A stretch of 17,516 nucleotides of DNA from an uncultured Ruminococcus sp. (GTDB lineage: Bacteria; Bacillota; Clostridia; Oscillospirales; Ruminococcaceae), in NCBI GenBank assembly GCA_937902395.1, contig CALGTV010000109.1:1-17516 (forward strand), read 5' to 3'. The notes beneath the pieces were generated by a model. That model was not told the DNA's origin, ran no database searches, and was given only the letters and a program-made list of their open reading frames with translations. The position numbers and the translations under genes were made by a program. Below are positions 7,816 through 14,101 of this stretch, in pieces (the first letter of the stretch is position 1; each line of letters begins with the position of its first letter).

Positions 7816-7860
7816 GAAAACAAAAACTTTTTTTAGAAAAAGTAAAAAGGAGGACAAATT

Positions 7861-8787
7861 ATGAAAACAAGAATTACAGAATTATTAGGCTGTCAGTACC
7901 CCATTATTCAGGGCGGTATGGCTTGGGTTGCAGAACATACTCTTGCCGCCGCTGTATCAAATGCAGGCGGTATCGGTCTTATTGCAGGAGGTTCAGCTCC
8001 TATTGATTATCTTCGTGAGCAGATTCGTCTCTGCAAGGAGAAAACAGATAAGCCTTTCGGTGTTAATATCATGCTCATGAGCCCCAACGCTGAGGACCTT
8101 GCTCAGCTCTGTATTGATGAAAAAGTTGCTGTTGTAACAACAGGCGCAGGAAATCCGGGAAAATTTATCCCTGCATGGAAAGAGGCTGGAATCAAGGTTA
8201 TTCCTGTTATCCCCTCGGTTGCCCTTGCAAAGCGCATGGAGCGTGCAGGTGCTGACGCTGTAGTTGCAGAGGGTACTGAATCAGGCGGTCACATCGGCGA
8301 AAATACAACTATGTGCCTTGTTCCGCAGGTTGTGGACGCTCTTGAAATCCCCGTAATTGCCGCAGGCGGTATTGCTGACGGCAGAGGCGTTGCGGCATCA
8401 TTTATGCTTGGCGCAGAGGGCGTACAGATTGGTACACGTTTCCTTGCATCTGAGGAATGTCAGATTCACCCCACTTTCAAGGAGCTTGTTGTTAAGGCTA
8501 AGGATACCGACAGCGTTGTAACAGGACGTTATACAGGACATCCTTGCAGAAACATCAAGACAAAGTTTGCAAAAATGCTTGCAAACGGTGAAAAGGACGG
8601 CTCACTCACTCCCGAACAGTTCGAGGAAGTTACTCTCGGTTCTCTCCGTAAAGCAGTTCAGGACGGTAATCTTGAAGAAGGCTCTTTCCTCTGCGGTGCT
8701 ATTGCAGGTATGATTAATGATATCAAACCTTGTGAAGCTATCGTTAAGGAAATAATGGAACAGGCTGAGAGATTAATTAAGAATTAA
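7861..8787 (+). CDS. fabK: Enoyl-ACP reductase II, FMN-dependent
   Basis: Reduces trans-2-enoyl-ACP to acyl-ACP with NAD(P)H and FMN, the last step of each elongation cycle. The 308-residue protein is a TIM barrel of the nitronate-monooxygenase/FabK superfamily. Diagnostic segments are YPIIQGGMAWV (13-23), VVAEGTESGGHIG (134-146, containing His144, known as essential in pneumococcal FabK), IAAGGIADGRG and MLGAEGVQIGTRFLASEE. The start is set by AAAAAGGAGG, seven bases upstream. The cluster context separates it from nitronate monooxygenase paralogs. FabK-dependent bacteria are intrinsically insensitive to FabI inhibitors such as triclosan (established for the family). Its last codons fall in a heptanucleotide repeat. 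Confidence 0.94.
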   Translation: MKTRITELLGCQYPIIQGGMAWVAEHTLAAAVSNAGGIGLIAGGSAPIDYLREQIRLCKEKTDKPFGVNIMLMSPNAEDLAQLCIDEKVAVVTTGAGNPGKFIPAWKEAGIKVIPVIPSVALAKRMERAGADAVVAEGTESGGHIGENTTMCLVPQVVDALEIPVIAAGGIADGRGVAASFMLGAEGVQIGTRFLASEECQIHPTFKELVVKAKDTDSVVTGRYTGHPCRNIKTKFAKMLANGEKDGSLTPEQFEEVTLGSLRKAVQDGNLEEGSFLCGAIAGMINDIKPCEAIVKEIMEQAERLIKN

Positions 8788-8813
8788 GAATTATGAATTA
8801 CGAATTGTGAATA
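8779..8813 (+). repeat. Heptanucleotide tandem repeat across the fabK stop codon
   Basis: Five consecutive 7-bp units of the form NNGAATT (AAGAATT, AAGAATT, ATGAATT, ACGAATT, GTGAATA) begin in the last two codons of fabK and include its TAA stop. The final units join the hairpin at 8796-8824. Confidence 0.7.
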
Positions 8814-8824
8814 AATTCGTAATT
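8796..8824 (+). terminator. AT-rich hairpin after fabK
   Basis: AATTACGAATT (8796-8806) pairs with AATTCGTAATT (8814-8824) around a 7-nt loop, followed by ATTTGT. It may slow or partly end transcription after fabK, but the tail is too weak for a confident terminator. Confidence 0.4.
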
Positions 8825-8832
8825 ATTTGTAT

Positions 8833-8854
8833 GGGGCGATGCTCATATCGCTCC
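8833..8854 (+). other. Hairpin upstream of the small orphan gene
   Basis: GGGGCGAT pairs with ATCGCTCC (one G-U) around GCTCAT, about 30 bases before the 63-residue gene. There is no T run. Its function is unknown. Confidence 0.4.
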
Positions 8855-8883
8855 GTTAAATTGATATAAGGATAGAGATTATT

Positions 8884-9075
8884 ATGAAAAAATATAAGTT
8901 TATAAGAATGACATACACTCTCGGGTTGAATTATCGTTCAAGTGAAAAATATGGCAAAAAAGGTCATAGGGACATAATAAGAGATATGGCTGAACAGGGT
9001 TGGAAATTTGTTGCTCAGATACCTTCTACGAATTCCAGCTATGACCTTGTATTTGAAATTGATTGTGAAAATTAA
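8884..9075 (+). CDS. Small protein of 63 residues, DUF4177-like
   Basis: A basic, soluble protein with no signal peptide or membrane segment. The pattern, an N-terminal strand (KYKFIRMTYTL), a helix ending in AEQGWKFVAQIP (about 36-47) and a final strand (YDLVFEI), resembles DUF4177-type small proteins, whose function is unknown. A moderate AAGGAT ribosome binding site lies about 13 bases upstream of the ATG. It sits between fabK and fabG in the same direction, where fabD is found in many Firmicutes clusters. The flanks contain repeats and hairpins, suggesting a later insertion into the cluster. I see no link to lipid synthesis beyond position. Confidence 0.65.
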   Translation: MKKYKFIRMTYTLGLNYRSSEKYGKKGHRDIIRDMAEQGWKFVAQIPSTNSSYDLVFEIDCEN

Positions 9076-9104
9076 AACAATTGCCAGATTTAAAGGCTAA
9101 CAGC

Positions 9105-9120
9105 TTGCTTTGCAAAGCAA
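9105..9120. other. 16-bp perfect palindrome before fabG
   Basis: TTGCTTTG is followed directly by its reverse complement CAAAGCAA, about 15 bp before the fabG ribosome binding site. It could be an operator or a small RNA hairpin. Confidence 0.4.
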
Positions 9121-9143
9121 AGCATTTAAAATGGAGGTAAAAT

Positions 9144-9884
9144 ATGGCTACAGCAATTATAACAGGCGCATCACAGGGAATAGGCGCTTGTATTGCAAAA
9201 AGACTTGCTAAAGACGGCTTTGATGTCGTTATAAATCATTCACCAAAGGAAAGCAGTAAGGAAAAGGCTCTTGCTGTTGCGGCTGAATGTGAGGCATTCG
9301 GCGTTAAGGCAATATGTATTGCCGCCGATGTTTCACAGTTCGACCAGTGCGAAGCTATGGTGAAGCAGACAAAGGCTGAATTCGGCACAATTGATGTTCT
9401 CGTAAATAACGCAGGCATCACAAAGGATACACTCCTTGCACGTATGAAAGAAGAAGATTACGACGCTGTAATTGCTGTAAATCAGAAAAGCGTCTACAAT
9501 ATGTTAAAGCATACCTGCGCTGTAATGATGAAACAGCGTCACGGCAGAATTATAAATATCACCTCTGTTGCAGGTCTTTACGGCAATGCAGGACAGGTGA
9601 ATTATTCCGCATCAAAGGCGGCTATAATCGGTATGACTAAAACCGTAGCAAAGGAGTTCGGTTCACGCAATATCACTTGTAATGCCGTTGCTCCGGGACT
9701 TATCCGTACACCTATGACGGACGTTCTTTCCGATGAGCTTAAAGCAAAAATGCTTGGTGCAATCGCTCTCGGCAGATACGGTGAGCCTGAGGAAGTTGCT
9801 TCTGTTGTGTCATTCCTTGCATCTGAGGACGCTTCATACATAACAGGACAGGTAATTGAGATTTCAGGCGGACTTTCAATGTAA
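9144..9884 (+). CDS. fabG: 3-oxoacyl-ACP reductase
   Basis: Reduces 3-oxoacyl-ACP to 3-hydroxyacyl-ACP with NADPH. It is a classical short-chain dehydrogenase of 246 residues. The nucleotide-binding motif TGASQGIG is at 7-14, NNAG at 88-91, and the catalytic residues are Asn113, Ser141, Tyr154 and Lys158 (YSASK). The C-terminal segment YITGQVIEISGGLSM is typical of FabG. TGGAGG lies six bases before the ATG. Position between fabK and fabF supports the fatty-acid role over other SDR functions. Confidence 0.96.
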   Translation: MATAIITGASQGIGACIAKRLAKDGFDVVINHSPKESSKEKALAVAAECEAFGVKAICIAADVSQFDQCEAMVKQTKAEFGTIDVLVNNAGITKDTLLARMKEEDYDAVIAVNQKSVYNMLKHTCAVMMKQRHGRIINITSVAGLYGNAGQVNYSASKAAIIGMTKTVAKEFGSRNITCNAVAPGLIRTPMTDVLSDELKAKMLGAIALGRYGEPEEVASVVSFLASEDASYITGQVIEISGGLSM

Positions 9885-9889
9885 ATTAA

Positions 9890-9932
9890 GGCATCTCTAA
9901 AAACCGACCTCACGGCGGTTTTTAGCGACGCC
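9890..9932 (+). other. Long hairpin between fabG and fabF
   Basis: A 17-nt arm (9890-9906) pairs with 9916-9932 at 15 of 17 positions, including ten uninterrupted pairs (CTAAAAACCG with CGGTTTTTAG), around a 9-nt loop. It starts five bases after the fabG stop. The sequence after the stem is GC-rich and lacks a T run, so an RNA processing or stability hairpin, or a copy of a dispersed repeat, is likelier than a terminator. Confidence 0.6.
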
Positions 9933-9982
9933 CGGCAGAAATATAAAATATAAGAATTGCAGAAAGGAAAATGATAAAATAT

Positions 9983-11239
9983 ATGAGCAGACGAGTTGTT
10001 ATCACAGGTATGGGCGCAATTACTCCCCTCGGCACAGGTGTTGAGAAATTCTGGGAGGGAATTAAGGCAAACAAAATCGGCTTTTCCTATATCGACGCTT
10101 TCGATACGGAAAAAACAGGCGTTAAAATTGCAGGTATTGTCCGTGATTTCGATGAAACAGCTTACTACGATGTAAAGGGCTGCTTCGATAAAAAAGAGGC
10201 AAAGCGTATGGATACATTCACAAAATACGCTGTTGTTGCGGCTCACGAAGCTATGGTTGACGCAGGTACTGATTTCTCTGATATCGACTGCTACAGAGCG
10301 GGCGTTCTTGTGGGTTCAGGTATCGGCGGTATTGACCTCACCCTTTCCGAGTATTCAAAATATCTGGAAAAAGGTCCCGGTCGCGTTTCCGCTTTCTATA
10401 TCCCTATGATGATAAGCAATATGGCTTCGGGTACAATTGCCATGAAAACAGGCTTCAGAGGCGCTAATTTCGATATCTCCTCAGCTTGTGCAACTGCTAC
10501 TCACGCTATCGGCGAGGCTTTCCGCAAGATTAAAGACGGCTATCTCGATGTTTGTCTTGCAGGCGGTACAGAAAGTACAAATGTTGAGTTTACTTATGCA
10601 GGCTTTGCAAATATGAAGGCTCTCACAAAGGCAGATAATCTCGAAAGAGCGTCAATTCCCTTTGATAAGGAGCGTCACGGCTTTGTACTCAGCGAGGGAA
10701 GCGGTGTTCTCGTACTTGAAGAATACGAGCATGCCAAGGCAAGAGGCGCTAAGATATACGCTGAAATCGCAGGCTATGGCGCAACTGACGACGGCTACCA
10801 TATGACTTCCCCTATGCCTACAGGAGAAGCCGCAGGTATGGGTATGACACTTGCTATGCAGGAGGCCGGACTTACCCCTGCTGATATCGACTATATCAAC
10901 GCTCACGGCACTTCTACAGGTCTTAATGACAAGTATGAAACAGCCGCTATAAAGCTTGCTTTCGGTGACGAGGCAAAGAATGTAAAGATAAATTCCACAA
11001 AGTCAATGACAGGTCATCTTCTTGGCGCGGCAGGCGCTATTGAAGCTATCGTTGTGGCAAAGTCCATTGACGAGGGAATTATTCACGCAACTGTAGGTTA
11101 TCAGGTTCCCGATGAGGAATGTGACCTTGATTACTGCGTAAACGGCAATATTAAGCAGGAGATTAATGCCGCACTTTCCAATTCCCTTGGATTCGGCGGT
11201 CATAACGGAACACTCTGCTTCAAAAAAGTTAAAGAATAA
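9983..11239 (+). CDS. fabF: 3-oxoacyl-ACP synthase II (KAS II)
   Basis: Condenses malonyl-ACP with the growing acyl-ACP chain. The 418-residue protein has the Cys-His-His triad Cys169 (SSACATA), His308 (NAHGTST) and His345 (SMTGHLLGAAG), with Lys340 before the last motif. The family normally begins MSRRVVITGMG, so I chose the ATG at 9983. An in-frame ATG at 9971 would add four residues and sits only three bases after AGAAAGG, whereas 9983 is 15 bases after it, so the start is not certain. It is followed 11 bases later by accB. Confidence 0.96.
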   Translation: MSRRVVITGMGAITPLGTGVEKFWEGIKANKIGFSYIDAFDTEKTGVKIAGIVRDFDETAYYDVKGCFDKKEAKRMDTFTKYAVVAAHEAMVDAGTDFSDIDCYRAGVLVGSGIGGIDLTLSEYSKYLEKGPGRVSAFYIPMMISNMASGTIAMKTGFRGANFDISSACATATHAIGEAFRKIKDGYLDVCLAGGTESTNVEFTYAGFANMKALTKADNLERASIPFDKERHGFVLSEGSGVLVLEEYEHAKARGAKIYAEIAGYGATDDGYHMTSPMPTGEAAGMGMTLAMQEAGLTPADIDYINAHGTSTGLNDKYETAAIKLAFGDEAKNVKINSTKSMTGHLLGAAGAIEAIVVAKSIDEGIIHATVGYQVPDEECDLDYCVNGNIKQEINAALSNSLGFGGHNGTLCFKKVKE

Positions 11240-11250
11240 GGAGTAAGCCT

Positions 11251-11718
11251 ATGTGTAAGATTCTTGATACAGTTGAGCTTGGAACAATTGAAAAGCTTGC
11301 AAAGATTGTTAAGGACAACGAGCTTTCGGAAATCACAATTTCCAACGACGACTGCAATATAACTATAAAGGGCAAGAAATGTCCTCCCCCTGCCCCTGTA
11401 ATGCCTATGGGTATGCCTGTGGCTGCTCCTGCATCTGCTCCCGTACAGACAGCGGAAGCTCCGAAGGCTGAGGCTCTCCCTGAGGGAAATGTGGTAAAAT
11501 CCCCCATTGTAGGCACATTCTATCAGGCACCATCTCCCGATAAGCCGCCTTTTGTAAAGGTTGGCGATACAGTGAAAAAGGGCGATATTATCATGATTAT
11601 CGAGTCAATGAAGCTGATGAATGAGGTACAGTCCGAATTTAACGGCGTTGTTGAGCGTATTCTCGTAACCGACGGTCAGGCTGTTGAGTTCGACCAGCCT
11701 ATTATGATTATCAAGTAA
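11251..11718 (+). CDS. accB: Biotin carboxyl carrier protein of acetyl-CoA carboxylase
   Basis: Carries the carboxyl group between the carboxylase and transferase halves of acetyl-CoA carboxylase, supplying malonyl-CoA. The 155-residue layout is standard: an N-terminal helical domain (1-42), a Pro/Ala-rich flexible linker (about 45-80), and the biotinyl domain, with target Lys121 in ESMKLMNE. AAGGAG lies seven bases upstream. The partner genes accC, accD and accA do not follow fabZ here, so they must lie elsewhere in the genome. Confidence 0.95.
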   Translation: MCKILDTVELGTIEKLAKIVKDNELSEITISNDDCNITIKGKKCPPPAPVMPMGMPVAAPASAPVQTAEAPKAEALPEGNVVKSPIVGTFYQAPSPDKPPFVKVGDTVKKGDIIMIIESMKLMNEVQSEFNGVVERILVTDGQAVEFDQPIMIIK

Positions 11719-11729
11719 GGGGAAACAAA

Positions 11730-12176
11730 ATGTCAGATATTTTAATGAATAAAGAGCAGATAATGGAAATTATCCCCCACCGCGACCCGTTTCTCCTTAT
11801 TGACGAAATCGTTGAAATGGAAGTTGGCGTTAAGGTTAAGGCAAGAAAGTACATCAAAGAGGACGATTTCTGGTTCAAGGGACACTTCCCGAATTATCCC
11901 GTAACTCCCGGTGTGCTTATGGTTGAAATGCTTGCTCAGGCAGGTGCTGTATGTATGCTTTCAAAGCCTGAATTCAAGGGCAAAATCGGACTTTTCGGCG
12001 GCATTGACAAGGCTAAGTTCCGCAGACAGGTTGTTCCCGGAGATATTCTTGACCTTGAAGTTGAGATTATCCGCCAGAGAGGACCAATCGGCACAGGTAA
12101 GGCTCTTGCTTCCGTAGACGGCGAAAAGGCTGTTTCCTGCGAAATTACCTTTGTCGTTGCAGACGGTGATAAGTAA
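11730..12176 (+). CDS. fabZ: 3-hydroxyacyl-ACP dehydratase
   Basis: Dehydrates 3-hydroxyacyl-ACP to the trans-2-enoyl form. It is a hot-dog fold protein of 148 residues. The substrate motif HRDPFLLID is at 17-25, catalytic His52 in GHFPNYPVTPG, and Glu66 in LMVEMLAQAGA. AAGGGG lies before the ATG, and the gap to accB is 11 bases. It is the last gene of the cluster. The sequence after it is occupied by a 468-bp non-coding element instead of accC. Confidence 0.95.
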   Translation: MSDILMNKEQIMEIIPHRDPFLLIDEIVEMEVGVKVKARKYIKEDDFWFKGHFPNYPVTPGVLMVEMLAQAGAVCMLSKPEFKGKIGLFGGIDKAKFRRQVVPGDILDLEVEIIRQRGPIGTGKALASVDGEKAVSCEITFVVADGDK

Positions 12177-12188
12177 ATATGTCTAATG

Positions 12189-12656
12189 TAGTACGCTGTA
12201 ACATCTAAAACTTTATGTTTGAAAAATTTTTCTATAAATGTATATGATAGAGAAGTTAAATAAAAACATTTGAAAAGACTATCTGATACGTATAAAAAGA
12301 CTTGCCTTTTCTTGTTATCATTCCCTCTCGTCAAAAGTCGGCAAAGGGAGGGAAAAAGGGGAAAGGGAAAGGAGAGCCCAGAGAGGAAAAACGTAGGGGA
12401 AAAAGGGAGGCGGCGTGTCGCCGTTGACATTTTGGGCTTTGGAAAATGCACATTAGCACTATAATTTTTATTCTGATGAAAAATTTGTATAGAACAAATT
12501 GCCTGCGGACGCTGTCCGCCCGACTTTTGTACCAGTTTTGTTTTTCCCTCCCTTTTGCCCCGTAGGTTGTCCTCTCTGGTGATAAATTACCCTTTTGTAT
12601 TTATTATAATTAGAAAAAAATAGAAAAAGTAAAGTTTAAGATGTTACAGCGTAGTA
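12189..12656. mobile_element. MITE-like non-coding element with 27-bp terminal inverted repeats
   Basis: The ends 12189-12215 and 12630-12656 are inverted copies identical at 25 of 27 positions, including 15 uninterrupted (TACGCTGTAACATCT). Both outer ends are TA, compatible with a TA target duplication as in IS630/Tc1-mariner relatives. A nested, imperfect inverted pair lies inside (12378-12410 against 12547-12579, about 26 of 33 matching), and smaller hairpins occur at 12411-12423, 12482-12500 and 12505-12519. The left inner part is strongly purine-rich (about 12338-12410). No transposase or credible gene is inside; a 64-codon open frame there lacks a ribosome binding site. A foldback repeat or structured RNA gene is possible instead. 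Confidence 0.65.
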
Positions 12657-12686
12657 GGGGCGGATTTTTCCGCCCTATTTTATTGT
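12657..12686 (+). terminator. Rho-independent terminator, probably of the fab cluster
   Basis: GGGCGGA (12658-12664) pairs with TCCGCCC (12669-12675) around TTTT, followed by TATTTTATT. It lies directly after the right end of the MITE-like element and would normally follow fabZ by about 14 bases if the element were absent. Confidence 0.75.
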
Positions 12687-12752
12687 TAATTTGCTGAAAG
12701 CTAAAGGTCAGCAAAATTCAAGATTAACATATTTAAAAATATAGAAAATATA

Positions 12753-12781
12753 TGGTAATTTCATAAAATCTATGGTATAAT
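12753..12781 (+). promoter_or_regulatory. Extended -10 promoter of the yfmF-yfmH-lgt-folD operon
   Basis: TGGTATAAT (12773-12781) is an exact extended -10 (TGnTATAAT). The -35 at 17 bp spacing (TGGTAA, 12753-12758) is weak, as is common with extended -10 sites. Transcription would start near 12788, about 50 nt before yfmF. Confidence 0.7.
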
Positions 12782-12838
12782 ATAAAGTGAATAGTTATGT
12801 TAATTCACATTTTCGAAAAAAGGAGTGCGTTTTATATA

Positions 12839-14101
12839 ATGAATTATAAAAGAATCAGTCTCGGCGATAATATCGGTTATACTGCTATTGTTGATGAAAA
12901 ATTCAATACCTGCTCAATACGCATAACCATGATTGTGCCTATGAGTGCAGAAACCGCATCGGAATGCGCCATTGCATGCAATATTCTTTCTGATGTAAAC
13001 TCTCGTTTTTCTACAATCGCAGCCATGAATGAAAAGCTTTCAGAGCTTTATGGTGCATCGCTTGGTTCTTCCGTAGCTCAGAGAGGAGACCTCCAGACGT
13101 TGTCCCTTTCTTCTTCATGGATTTCAAATCGTTTTGCTATTGAGGGTGAAAATATAACCGCAGAAATGCTGAATATTGTCACTGACTGTCTTTTCAGTCC
13201 TCTTGCCGATGATAACGGATTTAACGAAGATATTTTCAGATTGAGCAAAAAAGAAATTCTTGATTCTATTGATGCAAAATTCAACGACAAGCGTGATTAC
13301 ACTATTACCAAAGCCCGTGAAACAGCCTATAAGGGTGAACCTGCGGCAATTGCAGGATACGGCTCAAAGGAAACTGCTGAGGCTGTAACAGCAAAATCAG
13401 CATATAATGCATATAAAAAGCTTTTAGAAACAGCTCAGGTTGAAATAAGCTTTGTATCACCCGAAGAATATCCTGAAATTTCGGAAATATTCAAGGAGAA
13501 ATTTGCTTCAATCAGTAGAAATTCCACCAAACACGCTTTCTATGCTCCAAGTCCGCTGAAAAGTGCTCCTGTTCTTGTTACAGAAGAATTTGACGTAAGG
13601 CAGGCAAAAATAGCTCTCAGCTTCAAGTATGATACCGATGATATCGATGCAGTACATCTTATGTGTGTTATATGGGGCGGAACTCCGGTTTCAAAGCTGT
13701 TTATGAACGTCCGTGAAAAACTCAGTCTTTGTTACTACTGCGCCTGCCGTATGAGCGAATTCAAAAATACAATTATAGTTGACTGCGGCGTTGAAAAAGC
13801 CAATATCGAAAAGGCTACGGCTGAAATTATGGCTCAGCTTGAAGAAATATGCAATGGAAATATTTCAGATGAAGAATTGCAGAGTGCATTCCTTGCTCTT
13901 GAAAATTCCTATACAGCTTTCGGAGATACTCCCGGTTCGTATATCTCGTGGTATCTTGACTGTCTGTGCCGAAATAAGTATATATCTCCTGCTGAGCATC
14001 TGGAAAAACTTTTTGCCGTTACAAAGGAACGTATAATTGAAGCAGCTAAGAATATAAAGCTTGACAGCACCTATCATATGCTCAATAAGGAGGCTGAATA
14101 A
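12839..14101 (+). CDS. yfmF: M16 peptidase-like protein without zinc motif, YfmF (YmfF) type
   Basis: A 420-residue protein with the two-domain M16 (pitrilysin/processing peptidase) layout but no HxxEH zinc motif in its N-terminal half. The C-terminal half keeps the family substrate-binding segment GGTPVSKLFMNVREKLSLCYY (280-300; Arg292, Tyr299). In Bacillus a comparable adjacent pair is linked to completing the 5-aminopentanol modification of elongation factor P; the function here is inferred from that family. The start at 12839 is preferred: AAAGGAG lies 13 bases upstream, while an in-frame ATG at 12797 has no ribosome binding site. Its stop is followed immediately by the yfmH ATG, so the two are surely co-translated and probably form a heterodimer. 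Confidence 0.82.
   Translation: MNYKRISLGDNIGYTAIVDEKFNTCSIRITMIVPMSAETASECAIACNILSDVNSRFSTIAAMNEKLSELYGASLGSSVAQRGDLQTLSLSSSWISNRFAIEGENITAEMLNIVTDCLFSPLADDNGFNEDIFRLSKKEILDSIDAKFNDKRDYTITKARETAYKGEPAAIAGYGSKETAEAVTAKSAYNAYKKLLETAQVEISFVSPEEYPEISEIFKEKFASISRNSTKHAFYAPSPLKSAPVLVTEEFDVRQAKIALSFKYDTDDIDAVHLMCVIWGGTPVSKLFMNVREKLSLCYYCACRMSEFKNTIIVDCGVEKANIEKATAEIMAQLEEICNGNISDEELQSAFLALENSYTAFGDTPGSYISWYLDCLCRNKYISPAEHLEKLFAVTKERIIEAAKNIKLDSTYHMLNKEAE

Noticed and set aside
8779..8824. CRISPR-like repeats
   Set aside because: The units are 7 bp and contiguous, without spacers; no cas gene is present.
9602..10246. 214-codon open frame on the minus strand across fabG and fabF
   Set aside because: Antisense to two well-supported genes, without a ribosome binding site or domain; it follows from codon bias of the real genes.
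12270..12464. 64-codon open frame inside the MITE-like element
   Set aside because: No ribosome binding site, purine-run low-complexity composition (Lys/Gly/Arg-rich) and no recognisable domain.
12424..12465. TTGACA and TATAAT inside the element as a promoter
   Set aside because: The hexamers are separated by 30 bp, far from the 16-18 bp needed, and TATAAT has no good partner at the right distance.
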